Shown: one piece after another, positions 36,146 to 46,830 of the stretch | Layout: each line of letters opens with the position of its first letter | How positions within the stretch are numbered: the stretch's first letter is position 1 | Origin: Mycobacterium sp. ACS4331 | Lineage (GTDB): Bacteria; Actinomycetota; Actinomycetes; Mycobacteriales; Mycobacteriaceae | NCBI RefSeq assembly: GCF_001667265.1 | Contig: NZ_LZHW01000043.1 | Location: 1 to 64,000, forward strand | Direction: 5' to 3' | DNA length: 64,000 bases | Made by a program: the position numbers and the translations under genes | The notes under the pieces: model-generated | What the model was told of the DNA's origin: nothing | What the model saw: the letters and a program-made list of their open reading frames with translations, nothing else | Databases searched by the model: none

Positions 36146-36151
36146 TGAACC

Positions 36152-36469
36152 ATGCCCGATGAGGAGCCCACACCGCGGGACGCGCCGGACACCTTTCAGA
36201 CCGCCGAGGATCCGGCCGCGGCACCGACTCCGGCCGCCGTGCCGGATCCCGGCTACACCGACCGCGGCGTCCCCACCTTCGAATCGGTCCGAGAGAAGAT
36301 CGAGACCCGCTACGGCACGTCCATCGGGGCACACGAGTTGGCCTCTGAGACGCCCGAGGCGCGACGGGTCGAGGAGCAGTACGAAGCCCGCCAGAAGGCG
36401 GCAGCCGAGCGCCTTGAGCAGATTCGGAAGTCGATGACGGAGAACGACTCCGACGAGGGACGCTCCTGA
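36152..36469 (+). CDS. Small acidic conserved hypothetical protein
   Basis: A 105-residue soluble protein that I cannot assign. The first 45 residues are Pro/Ala/Asp-rich and probably disordered. The rest is highly charged and helical (VREKIETRYG, EARRVEEQYEARQKAAAERLEQIRKSM), suggesting a coiled coil. There are no cysteines and no signal peptide. A small gene lies in the same place in M. tuberculosis (Rv1638A, from memory). It precedes the winged-helix gene by three bases. Confidence 0.7.
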   Translation: MPDEEPTPRDAPDTFQTAEDPAAAPTPAAVPDPGYTDRGVPTFESVREKIETRYGTSIGAHELASETPEARRVEEQYEARQKAAAERLEQIRKSMTENDSDEGRS

Positions 36470-36472
36470 GCG

Positions 36473-37642
36473 GTGCGCACCTTCTCACCCGAGCAGCGAC
36501 GCGCTCGACTGGCGCACCGCCACTTCCTGACGGGTGACCTCACGCCCGGAGTCACGGATCTCACGCGGTCACTGGTGGGGCTGCACGCCACCGACCCGGC
36601 CACGCCCTACCTGTCGTTGTGGGCTCGGGTGCCGGAGTTCCGCGTCGAGCATCTGGACACCGAACTCTGCGATCGGCGGTCCGTGGTCAAACACCTCGCG
36701 ATGCGGCGAACACTGTGGGTGCTGCCCGCCGACCTGCTGGGCGTGGTGCAGTCGGCGGCCAGCGACCGTGTCGCCGACAACGAACGGCGCAGACTGATCG
36801 CCGACGTCGAGAAGGCCGGCGTCGCCGACGACGGCGCGGCCTGGCTGGAGACCGCGAGGCTGGCCGTGCACCGGCACCTCGGCGTGCACGGGCAGGCGAG
36901 CAGCACCGAGTTGCGTGCCGCGCTGCCGGAGTTGGCCGGCACCTATGACCCCGCACCCGGTAAGCGGTGGGGTGGTCAAACACATCTGGCGCCAAGGATT
37001 CTCACGTTCCTGTCCGCGAACGGCGAGCTGATGCGGGGCCCGAATGACAGCACCTGGACCAACTCCCGTCCCCGATGGGTCACGTCCGACGCCTGGCTGG
37101 GTCGGGCCGCCGAACCGGCCGATCACGACGCGGCGCGCAATGACCTGGTGCGGCGCTGGCTGCACGCGTTCGGTCCCGCCACCGAAGCAGACGTCAAGTG
37201 GTGGTTCGGCACAACGCTGACGGCCACCCGCCAGGCCCTCGCCGCGCTCGAGGCCGTCGAGGTCGACCTGCACGGCGCCCCCGGATATGTGCTGCCCGGC
37301 GACCTCGAGGACGATCCCATGCCACAGCCGTGGGCCGCGCTGCTTCCCGGGCTGGATGTGACGGCCATGGGCTGGGCGCAGCGGGATTGGTACCTGGGAG
37401 AACACAAGCCGCACGTGTTCGACCGCAACGGCAACGCCGGACCGACTGCGTGGTGGAACGGCCGCATCGTTGGCGGCTGGCATCAGGACAAGGACGCACG
37501 CGTCGAGGTGACGCTGGTCGAGGACGTCGGACGGGAGGGCCGTGACGCGTTGTCCCGCAAGGCCGATGAGCTGACCGCCTGGCTGGACGGCACTCGGATC
37601 AGCCCGCGGTTCCCGTCGCCGCTGTCGACGTCTGCCCGGTGA
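36473..37642 (+). CDS. Winged-helix DNA-binding domain protein (HTH_42/AlkZ-like)
   Basis: A 389-residue member of the HTH_42 family, which contains the AlkZ and YcaQ DNA glycosylases for bulky or crosslinked lesions. Family parts are LVGLHATDPATPYLSLWAR near 36, the RRTLWVLPADLL segment near 78, and VRRWLHAFGPATEADVKWWFG near 225. I do not see the QxQ or QxD catalytic motif of proven glycosylases, so activity is uncertain. The GTG at 36473 is three bases after the previous gene. Its last 44 bases overlap the convergent map gene. Confidence 0.78.
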   Translation: MRTFSPEQRRARLAHRHFLTGDLTPGVTDLTRSLVGLHATDPATPYLSLWARVPEFRVEHLDTELCDRRSVVKHLAMRRTLWVLPADLLGVVQSAASDRVADNERRRLIADVEKAGVADDGAAWLETARLAVHRHLGVHGQASSTELRAALPELAGTYDPAPGKRWGGQTHLAPRILTFLSANGELMRGPNDSTWTNSRPRWVTSDAWLGRAAEPADHDAARNDLVRRWLHAFGPATEADVKWWFGTTLTATRQALAALEAVEVDLHGAPGYVLPGDLEDDPMPQPWAALLPGLDVTAMGWAQRDWYLGEHKPHVFDRNGNAGPTAWWNGRIVGGWHQDKDARVEVTLVEDVGREGRDALSRKADELTAWLDGTRISPRFPSPLSTSAR

Positions 37643-38411
37643 CCCGCTCTCGGCGGGAGAGCACCAGCGGTGCACCGTCGGTGATCGCGATGGTGTGTTC
37701 GCTGTGGGCGGTGCGGGATCCGTCCGCCGAGCGGATGGTCCACCCGTCGGGGTCGTAGACGATTCTGTCGGTGCCCGCGGCGAACCACGGTTCCAGCGCC
37801 AGCGTCAGGCCCGGCTGCAGTCGCAGCCCCCGCCCCGCGCGCCCGGCGTTCGGGACGTGCGGATCCTCGTGCATGGTGCGCCCGAGCCCATGACCGCCGA
37901 AGTCGGTGTTGACCCGGTAGCCGTAGTCGGCGGCAACGGCACCGATCGCGGCGGAGATGTCGCCCAGCCGATTTCCCGGCAGTGCCGCCGAGATGCCTGC
38001 GGCCAGGGCCTCCTCGGTGGCCTTGATCAGGCGCTGATCCTGGGGCCGCGGGGTGCCGACGATGATGCTGCGGGCGCTGTCTGCCACCCAGCCGTCGATG
38101 GACACCGCGATGTCCATGCTCAGCAGGTCCCCGTCGAGCAGGACGTAGTCATGCGGAAGTCCGTGCAGCACCGCATCGTTGACCGACAGACAGATGACGT
38201 TGCGGAACGGCCCGCGCCCGAAGGACGGCGCGTAGTCCCAGTAGCAGGATTCTGCGCCGCGCGCTGCGATCAGGTCCCTGGCCCGATGCTCGAGGTCGAG
38301 CAGGTTGACGCCGGGACGGGCGCGCTGCGCGAGATCGTCCAGCAGTTCAGCGATGAAGCTTCCGGTGACGTCCATCGCCGCGATCTCGCGGGGTGTCTTC
38401 AGTTCCACCAC
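37599..38411 (-). CDS. map: Type I methionine aminopeptidase
   Basis: Removes the initiator methionine from new proteins. All five metal ligands are present counting from the GTG at 38411: Asp100, Asp111, His174, Glu207 and Glu238, plus substrate His83. It is 270 residues with no N-terminal extension or SH3-binding linker. The GTG is preferred to a TTG at 38435 because GAGGAGG lies eight bases before it and homologues begin VELKTPREI. It diverges from an XRE regulator and shares twin operators with it. Mycobacteria usually have two map genes; this may be a regulated extra copy. Confidence 0.9.
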   Translation of the reverse strand: MVELKTPREIAAMDVTGSFIAELLDDLAQRARPGVNLLDLEHRARDLIAARGAESCYWDYAPSFGRGPFRNVICLSVNDAVLHGLPHDYVLLDGDLLSMDIAVSIDGWVADSARSIIVGTPRPQDQRLIKATEEALAAGISAALPGNRLGDISAAIGAVAADYGYRVNTDFGGHGLGRTMHEDPHVPNAGRAGRGLRLQPGLTLALEPWFAAGTDRIVYDPDGWTIRSADGSRTAHSEHTIAITDGAPLVLSRRERVTGQTSTAATGTAG

Positions 38412-38439
38412 CGGGGTGGCCTCCTCTGCGGTCAAGAGC

Positions 38440-38453
38440 GGTATGAAAATACC
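38440..38453. promoter_or_regulatory. Operator site 1 of the map/XRE pair
   Basis: GGTAT-GAAA-ATACC, an inverted repeat with five-base arms. It covers the predicted transcription start of map (about 38447). With site 2 it forms a perfect 15-base inverted repeat (38439-38453 and 38472-38486). Confidence 0.75.
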
Positions 38454-38459
38454 AGCCTA
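38454..38459 (-). promoter_or_regulatory. -10 box of map
   Basis: TAGGCT on the minus strand between the two operators gives a start near 38447 and a 36-base leader carrying the GAGGAGG site. No clear -35. Confidence 0.45.
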
Positions 38460-38471
38460 ACCGAAGGCGTC

Positions 38472-38485
38472 GGTATTTTCATACC
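38472..38485. promoter_or_regulatory. Operator site 2 of the map/XRE pair
   Basis: GGTAT-TTTC-ATACC, the reverse complement of site 1. Its centre is 32 bases from that of site 1, three helical turns, so two dimers would lie on the same DNA face. It occupies the -35 region of the XRE gene promoter. Confidence 0.75.
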
Positions 38486-38493
38486 GGGTCGGA

Positions 38494-38499
38494 TAGGCT
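38494..38499 (+). promoter_or_regulatory. -10 box of the XRE regulator (leaderless)
   Basis: TAGGCT ends six bases before the ATG at 38506, so the mRNA would start with AUG. Operator site 2 lies where the -35 should be, which predicts autorepression. Confidence 0.5.
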
Positions 38500-38505
38500 G
38501 ACCCC

Positions 38506-38772
38506 ATGGTGCGTCTCCCCCTGACCGCAGAACAGCTCGCCGCCGGTAAGCGCATCGGCAAGCAGTTGCGCGATGCGCGGGGCGGGCGCACGCTCGCCGA
38601 CGTGGCCGAGGCGGCCGGCATCTCCCCGGAGACGCTGCGCAAGATCGAGACGGGCCGGTTGGCTACCCCGTCGTTCACGGCGGTCGCGGCCCTGGCGCGC
38701 GTGCTGAGCCTGTCCCTCGACGAACTCGCCGAGATCTGCCTCGAGCACGAGGACCTTCAGCAGACCGGCTGA
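38506..38772 (+). CDS. XRE-family transcriptional regulator
   Basis: An 88-residue protein that is almost only a helix-turn-helix of the Cro/C1 type: RIGKQLRDARGGRTLADVAEAAGISPETLRKIE-like sequence at about 14-48, then a short helical part ending LSLDELAEICLEHEDLQQTG. No sensor domain is present, so a ligand is not obvious. Twin palindromes upstream make it the best candidate to repress itself and the divergent map gene. The stop is four bases from the end of convergent uvrA. The target and signal are inferred. Confidence 0.88.
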   Translation: MVRLPLTAEQLAAGKRIGKQLRDARGGRTLADVAEAAGISPETLRKIETGRLATPSFTAVAALARVLSLSLDELAEICLEHEDLQQTG

Positions 38773-38776
38773 GGCC

Positions 38777-41689
<2,913 letters not shown>

Positions 41690-41788
41690 CCGGACCCTTT
41701 CTCAGTACTTCCCCGACGGACATGCTCGCCGGTATCCCCGACCCTCGTCCATGCTAGGTGCCCCTACCGACAAGCCTTCAGGGGCCAG

Positions 41789-41794
41789 TAGCGT
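41789..41794 (+). promoter_or_regulatory. -10 box of a leaderless promoter for the MBL gene
   Basis: TAGCGT ends seven bases before the ATG at 41802, which supports that start over the ATG at 41751 upstream. Confidence 0.45.
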
Positions 41795-41801
41795 GATTTC
41801 C

Positions 41802-42479
41802 ATGACCACCATCGCGGACACCTACACCGGTCACGTCGAATCAGGCACCGGGGCCCGCCGGGACCTGCCCGGCGCGAGCATCCTGAAGGTCTCGGTCGGC
41901 CCCATGGACAACAACGCGTACCTGATCACGTGTTCCGCGACGGGCAAGACACTGCTGATCGACGCCGCCAACGACGCCGACACCCTGCTGGAGGTCATCC
42001 GCGAGCATGCCCCCGACGTGGCCCTGATCGTGACCAGCCACCAACACTTCGATCACTGGCAGGCGCTCGAGGCGGTGGCCGCCGCGACGGGCGCCCCCAC
42101 CGCGGCGCACGAACTCGACGCCGAACCGCTGCCGGTGACCCCCGACCGGATCCTGGCCGACGGCGACACCGTCACGGTCGGCGACCTCACGTTCTCAGTC
42201 ATCCACCTTCGGGGCCACACCCCAGGGTCGGTCGCCCTGGCACTGTCCGGCGACGCCACCGGCGGGGTCACCCACCTGTTCACCGGTGACTGCCTGTTCC
42301 CGGGCGGGGTCGGCAAGACCTGGCAGCCCGGCGACTTCGAGCGACTGCTCGACGACGTCAGCACCAAGGTGTTCGACGTCTACGACGACGACACGGTGAT
42401 CTATCCCGGCCACGGCGACGACACCACGCTGGGTGCCGAGCGGCCTCATCTCGCGGAGTGGCGCCAGCGCGGTTGGTGA
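41802..42479 (+). CDS. Metallo-beta-lactamase fold hydrolase (glyoxalase II-like)
   Basis: A 225-residue cytoplasmic metallohydrolase. The zinc motif HxHxDH is at 80-85 (SHQHFDHW), followed by HLRGHTPGSVAL near 145, the bridging aspartate in FTGDCLFPGGVGK near 165 and a final histidine in IYPGHGDDT near 205. This arrangement resembles hydroxyacylglutathione hydrolase-like enzymes; since mycobacteria lack glutathione, another thiol ester may be the substrate (inference). It diverges from uvrA and ends one base from the convergent membrane protein gene. It corresponds in position to Rv1637c. Confidence 0.88.
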   Translation: MTTIADTYTGHVESGTGARRDLPGASILKVSVGPMDNNAYLITCSATGKTLLIDAANDADTLLEVIREHAPDVALIVTSHQHFDHWQALEAVAAATGAPTAAHELDAEPLPVTPDRILADGDTVTVGDLTFSVIHLRGHTPGSVALALSGDATGGVTHLFTGDCLFPGGVGKTWQPGDFERLLDDVSTKVFDVYDDDTVIYPGHGDDTTLGAERPHLAEWRQRGW

Positions 42480-42480
42480 G

Positions 42481-43842
42481 TCAGGGCTTCCCGCCGGACA
42501 CCCCGCCGCCGGACACGTCGGCGTCGCTGGGCGCGTATTCGGCGCTCGCCCAGATCACCGTTGATGGGTTGGCCTTCTCGCCCTTTTCCAACGAGTCGAT
42601 GTGCGACAGCGGATCCGCGATCACGTCCCTCGTCCCGAAGAACGGCAGCACGACCGGCGCGTCCAGGAATGGGCTGTCGATCACGTGAAGCACGCGCAGG
42701 ACGGGATGGTCGGACACCAGGTCGTGGACGATGCCCGTGGAGGCGATCTGCGTGTCTGAGCACAGGACGTGGGTGCCGGGCATCCACTCATGGGACTGTC
42801 TCGAATTGAGTTGGAACTGCATCGAATCGTAGGTGTACGAGTACTGCGGGTCGTAGCACGTCGTCGTGTCCTCAACGGCGCGCTGTGTCACCAGCACGCC
42901 ATATACAGACAACCTCGCAAGCCGGTCGACCCGCGTATCGATGTCGACGATCGCCTGATACACCTCGGTGCCACCGGGAGCGAGGAATGTGCCGAGCGAG
43001 GCGAAGTTCTCGGCGTAGAGGAGCCGGGATTCGGCGAACCCACTGGGCTGCAGGCGGAAGTCAACGCCCGCAAAGCCCACGAACGGATTCACACCCGCGG
43101 CCACCGCGTCCCGAGTGGGCTCCCGCGCGGGCGTGTCCCGCGGGAACGACACGACCCCCATGACACCACCGCGCATGTCGGCCTGCACCGTGCCGCGGTT
43201 GTGCAGGGTGACCTTCGCGAGAGCGTGGACGATGGGCCCGCTGGAGCCCATCGGTGTCAACTCGGCCTGCACATTGACCAGCGGCCGTGAACTCCGGGGC
43301 AGGTAGTCCGTCTGCATCCAGAACTGGGCAAGACCAACAAGCGGGAACAGCGCCGCCACCAACGCCGCACCCTTGGTGACCGCACTGCCCGCGTGGCGAC
43401 CCAGGTGACACACCCAGAGCACCGCGATCGCGCCGGCGGCCAGCGCCACCCCTGTGACGCCCAGCAGTTGGCTCACCGGGCTGCGATGGTCAACCAACCA
43501 CACGTAACCCGCCAACGTGATGATGAACAGCTGACTCACCAGCGTCACGATCAGTGCGCTGGTGGAGCGCCGCAGGATCGCCACCAGCGCGAGCGCGCAC
43601 GTGATGCCGATTCCGAACAGCAGCACTGTGCCGATCAGATCCCACACCTCGGTGGTCAACGTCGCATTCTCGATTGCGAGCCAGAGCACCACGGCCGTGC
43701 ACAGGCCGACCCAGACGATGAGCAACCCCCGCAGTGGGCGGCTCAGATCACCGATACCGAACTCCGTGTCGGCCACCGTCTCGCGACTGGGCGGGCTCTC
43801 GACAGAACCATTGCCCGCGCCGACCTCAAGTTTGACCTGCAT
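42481..43842 (-). CDS. Multi-spanning membrane protein of unknown function
   Basis: A 453-residue protein that I do not recognise. Five hydrophobic segments lie in the first half (about 38-58, 68-88, 93-113, 127-147 and 160-178), followed by a soluble domain of about 270 residues, presumably outside the membrane. The soluble part has a beta-rich character (VNVQAELTPMG, VKLHNRG-like ALAKVTLHNRGTVQ, YDPQYSYTYDSMQF) and two cysteines (TTCYDP and VLCSD) that could pair. I recall no counterpart between uvrA and the stress-protein gene in M. tuberculosis, so it may be accessory. Confidence 0.75.
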   Translation of the reverse strand: MQVKLEVGAGNGSVESPPSRETVADTEFGIGDLSRPLRGLLIVWVGLCTAVVLWLAIENATLTTEVWDLIGTVLLFGIGITCALALVAILRRSTSALIVTLVSQLFIITLAGYVWLVDHRSPVSQLLGVTGVALAAGAIAVLWVCHLGRHAGSAVTKGAALVAALFPLVGLAQFWMQTDYLPRSSRPLVNVQAELTPMGSSGPIVHALAKVTLHNRGTVQADMRGGVMGVVSFPRDTPAREPTRDAVAAGVNPFVGFAGVDFRLQPSGFAESRLLYAENFASLGTFLAPGGTEVYQAIVDIDTRVDRLARLSVYGVLVTQRAVEDTTTCYDPQYSYTYDSMQFQLNSRQSHEWMPGTHVLCSDTQIASTGIVHDLVSDHPVLRVLHVIDSPFLDAPVVLPFFGTRDVIADPLSHIDSLEKGEKANPSTVIWASAEYAPSDADVSGGGVSGGKP

Positions 43843-43848
43843 GTCGGC

Positions 43849-43854
43849 ACGTTA
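43849..43854 (-). promoter_or_regulatory. -10 box of a leaderless promoter for the membrane protein
   Basis: TAACGT on the minus strand is six bases before the ATG at 43842, so the gene has its own promoter and no ribosome site. Confidence 0.5.
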
Positions 43855-43914
43855 AATCCGCCGACGCTCAGGTCGGCACGTAGTGGGCTACGCGATTATG
43901 TGGACTGCGGGTGA

Positions 43915-44358
43915 CTATGTGGTGTGCACGATGAGCACGTCGACCTTGGACCGGCGCGCCACGTTGGCGGGCACCGAGCCCAGCAGGCGGCCCGCGATGG
44001 TGCTCAGACCCACGTTGCCGACGACCAGCAGGTCCGCGTTGACCTCTTCGGCCAGGTCCACGAGGGCGTCGACCGGAGCGCCGACGATGGCCTTCTCCTC
44101 GATGTTGGTGGCTCCGGCGGCCTTGGCGCGGTCGCGCGCCTCGCGCAGGATCGCATAGATCGGCGCGTTGCCCGACATCTTGTAGCCCTCGTCCTTGAGG
44201 ACGTCCGCGGCCCGCGAGTCGTCATGCGACGGGAAATATGCGGTCGCGACGATGACCTTCGCGTCGGGATCCGAGGCGAGCGCGCCGGCCCGGTCGACTG
44301 CACGCAACGACGAATCCGAGCCGTCGGTACCGACCACCACGGTCTTATAGCCGCTCAT
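43915..44358 (-). CDS. Universal stress protein
   Basis: A 147-residue single-domain UspA-fold protein. The first strand ends VVVGTDGSDSSLRAV and the nucleotide loop is GNVGLSTIAGRLLGS, the G-x2-G-x9-G-S pattern of ATP-binding members, near 115-130. Homologue Rv1636 binds cAMP in M. tuberculosis and M. smegmatis (established knowledge, from memory). A cyclase gene lies at 25104, though not beside it. The ATG at 44358 follows a GGGAGGG ribosome site. Confidence 0.92.
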   Translation of the reverse strand: MSGYKTVVVGTDGSDSSLRAVDRAGALASDPDAKVIVATAYFPSHDDSRAADVLKDEGYKMSGNAPIYAILREARDRAKAAGATNIEEKAIVGAPVDALVDLAEEVNADLLVVGNVGLSTIAGRLLGSVPANVARRSKVDVLIVHTT

Positions 44359-44654
44359 CCATACCCTCCCAAAAAGGTCCGATGTCTCAGGCGTCTCAGG
44401 AACGCCAACTCCGAACATTAACCCGTCACGTTGTCGCGATGGGCGCGATTGGCGACACCGTTGCCGCGTTTCCGTGCTAGTTTGCCCCGCTAGCTGCGGG
44501 AATTCACCTGTTCCGACGCAACGGTGAGCTTTCTGACACTGGCGCGCCGCACCCGCCTCCGCCCTCACACGGGACCGCCCTATGACTCACTTCACACGTC
44601 ACCGCGCGTGGAAGGGTCTGGGCCTCACGGGGTCTCGCCGCGCGATCCGCCGAC
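44359..44654. other. Intergenic region between the stress protein and the glycosyltransferase
   Basis: Divergent promoter region of 296 bases. For the stress protein a TAATGT -10 box (44420-44415, minus) gives a leader of about 50 bases holding the repeat GTCTCAGG twice (44384-44391 and 44393-44400). A short hairpin CCCGC-TAGCT-GCGGG lies near 44486-44500. A plus-strand promoter for the glycosyltransferase is not clear, and no small gene is supported. Confidence 0.4.
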
Positions 44655-46262
44655 ATGGACGTTACTGTGTGGCTCCCGTCCCAGCGCACAACGGAACACC
44701 GCGTGGTCCTGACCTCACTGCACGACCCGACCTCCGAAGACATCGAGGTCAACTCCGACCGGCCCCGCCGCCGAAGCTCGGTCACCGACGCGATGCTCGC
44801 GGCGGTCGGAGCCATGGCCGTCAGCACGATCTGGATCGACCGTCCCTCGCTCTGGTACGACGAGGCGGCCACCATTTCGGCGGCCACCCGTCCGCTGCAC
44901 GAACTGTGGTCGCTGCTGCAGAACATCGATGCGGTGCATGGGTTGTACTACCTGCTGATGCACGGGTGGCTGCTGTTGGCGGCGCCTTCGGAGACCTTTC
45001 TGCGACTGCCCAGTGTGATCGCCGTCGGTGTCGCCGCCGCCGGCGTTGTCGTTCTCGGCAGACAACTTTCGACGCGGGCGGTGGCACTCACGGCCGCAGC
45101 GGTTTTCGCGTTCCTTCCCCGGGTCACGTGCGCTGCGATCGAGGCGCGGTCGTATGCACTGTCGATGGCGGCGGCCGTCTGGCTGACAGTTCTTCTGGTG
45201 CAGGCGATTCGGCGGGGCGGGGTCTGGATGTGGGCGGCGTACGGCGCCGCCTTGACGGTGTCGACGGTGCTCAACGTGTACGTGCTGTTGATCGCGGCAG
45301 CGCACGGTCTGACGGCCGTGCTGCTGGGCGGGCGCCGCGGTTTCGCGCACTGGTGCGCCGCGACCGGCATGGCAGTGATCGCCGTCGCCCCGTTCCTGTC
45401 CTACAGCAGATCCCAGATGCGCCAGGTGGGTTGGATACCGCCGCTGCGGCAGCGCACCTTCGGTGAAGTGTTGGTGGACCAGTACTTCGATCACAGTGCC
45501 GCGGCGGCCGTGCTGGCCGCGGTGTTGATCATCGCTGCGGTGCTGATGCGCCGCCCTTCGCCGGCGCTGCCCGAGGGCAAGGCTCGGGTCCCGGTCGCGC
45601 TGGCCCTCATGTGGATCCTGTTCCCCACCGCTGTGCTGCTGGGGTGTTCGGCACTCCTGGCACCGGTGTACTGGCCGCGCTACCTGACGTTCACCGCGCC
45701 CGCCGTGGCGCTGCTGCTCGGGGTCGCCATCGTCGCGATCGCCCGCACGCCGTGGCGCACGGTCGCGGTGCTCGCGCTGTGCCTGGTGGTGGCGGCACCG
45801 AATCTCCTTCTGGTGCAGAGGGGTCCGTACGCGAAGGGGCAGATGGACTACAGCCAGGTGGCCGATGTCATCGATGAGCATGCCTCGCCGGGTGACTGCC
45901 TCGTCCTGGACAACACCGTGCGCTGGGAGCCCGGACCCATTCGCCCACTCACGGCCGCACGACCGTCCGTGTACGCCAAACTCGTCGACCCCGGCCGTGG
46001 CCGAACCGCATTGGATCGAAACATGCTGTGGGACAGGCACAGGTCGATCTGGTCCTGGCGCGACCGGATCCCGTCGTGCCCGGCGCTGTGGACGGTGTCC
46101 GAACGCGATCAGACACGTCCGGACCACGAAGCCGGACCGCGTCTGGATCCCGGCCCCCGGCTTGAGCGGGCGCCGGCCTACCGCGCGCCCGCACAGTTCG
46201 GGTTCCACATCGTGGAGCGCTGGCAGTTCAGCTTCGCCCAGGTCACCAGATCTCTGCGATGA
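44655..46262 (+). CDS. GT-C type membrane mannosyltransferase
   Basis: A 535-residue integral membrane glycosyltransferase that would use a polyprenyl-phosphate sugar donor. About ten membrane spans lie between residues 45 and 390, with an extracytoplasmic C-terminal part. The first external loop carries WYDEA (67-71) with the acidic pair typical of GT-C enzymes, and EARSY follows. Its position next to the stress-protein gene matches Rv1635c, a mannosyltransferase that caps lipoarabinomannan in M. tuberculosis; whether this one makes caps is unknown. Start uncertain: ATG at 44655 or GTG at 44703, neither with a good ribosome site. Confidence 0.82.
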   Translation: MDVTVWLPSQRTTEHRVVLTSLHDPTSEDIEVNSDRPRRRSSVTDAMLAAVGAMAVSTIWIDRPSLWYDEAATISAATRPLHELWSLLQNIDAVHGLYYLLMHGWLLLAAPSETFLRLPSVIAVGVAAAGVVVLGRQLSTRAVALTAAAVFAFLPRVTCAAIEARSYALSMAAAVWLTVLLVQAIRRGGVWMWAAYGAALTVSTVLNVYVLLIAAAHGLTAVLLGGRRGFAHWCAATGMAVIAVAPFLSYSRSQMRQVGWIPPLRQRTFGEVLVDQYFDHSAAAAVLAAVLIIAAVLMRRPSPALPEGKARVPVALALMWILFPTAVLLGCSALLAPVYWPRYLTFTAPAVALLLGVAIVAIARTPWRTVAVLALCLVVAAPNLLLVQRGPYAKGQMDYSQVADVIDEHASPGDCLVLDNTVRWEPGPIRPLTAARPSVYAKLVDPGRGRTALDRNMLWDRHRSIWSWRDRIPSCPALWTVSERDQTRPDHEAGPRLDPGPRLERAPAYRAPAQFGFHIVERWQFSFAQVTRSLR

Positions 46263-46690
46263 ACGCCGATCCTCATGCCAAGATCAACGGCATGGGATTC
46301 CTCATCCGCACCGTACTGACCGGACTCGCGCTCTGGGTGGTGACGCTGATCGTGCCCGGCGTGTACTTCGTCGGCGGCGACGAGACCTGGCAGAAGATCG
46401 GCATCATTCTGGTGGTCGCGGTGATCTTCGGCGTGGTCAACGCCATCATCAAACCCATCGTGCAGATCGTGGCGATCCCGCTCTACATCCTCACCCTCGG
46501 CCTGATCCATGTCGTGATCAATGCGCTGATGCTGTGGATCACGTCCTGGATCACCCGCAACACCACGCACTGGGGTCTGGACATCGACCAGTTCTGGTGG
46601 ACGGCCATCTGGGCGGCCATCGTGCTGTCGCTGGTCAGCTGGGCGCTGTCGGTGCTGATCCGCGACACCCCGGTGGGCAGCAGTCGCTGA
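46259..46690 (+). CDS. Holin-like (phage holin family IV) small membrane protein
   Basis: A 143-residue protein with four membrane spans (about 14-34, 45-65, 72-95, 112-135), belonging to the mycobacterial four-TMS holin-like family. Despite the name, these occur widely in actinobacterial chromosomes outside prophages, and no phage genes are nearby. The ATG overlaps the glycosyltransferase stop as ATGA. An internal ATG at 46292 (MGFLIRTV) resembles the usual family start and could be the real one. Function unknown. Confidence 0.82.
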   Translation: MNADPHAKINGMGFLIRTVLTGLALWVVTLIVPGVYFVGGDETWQKIGIILVVAVIFGVVNAIIKPIVQIVAIPLYILTLGLIHVVINALMLWITSWITRNTTHWGLDIDQFWWTAIWAAIVLSLVSWALSVLIRDTPVGSSR

Positions 46691-46711
46691 TCGACGACTG
46701 GTTCTCATGCG

Positions 46712-46782
46712 AGCGAGTGACGGGATTCGAACCCGTGTAAACGGCTTTGCAGGCCGGTGCCTAGCCACTCAGCCACACCCGC
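46712..46782 (-). tRNA. tRNA-Cys (anticodon GCA)
   Basis: The minus strand folds as a 71-base tRNA: acceptor GCGGGTG pairs with CACTCGC (one G-U pair), the T-arm has the GGTTCGAATCC core, and the anticodon loop CTGCAAA gives GCA at 46750-46748. The discriminator base is U, an identity element for CysRS. CCA is not encoded. It lies between the holin-like gene and the MFS gene. Confidence 0.95.
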
Positions 46783-46830
46783 ACTGACACCCACTGTGCC
46801 GCAGGCCCGCAGCGCAGCCCACCGTTTACC

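Noticed and set aside
36473..37642. Active AlkZ-type DNA glycosylase
   Set aside because: Family fold is likely, but the QxQ/QxD catalytic motif was not found, so I kept the neutral family name.
41690..41800. LexA (SOS) box for uvrA, and likewise before uvrB
   Set aside because: No GAAC-N4-GTTC-type palindrome was found in either upstream region.
46259..46690. Prophage remnant suggested by the holin-like protein next to a tRNA
   Set aside because: No integrase, attachment repeat, lysin or other phage gene; holin-like family IV proteins are normal chromosomal genes in actinobacteria.
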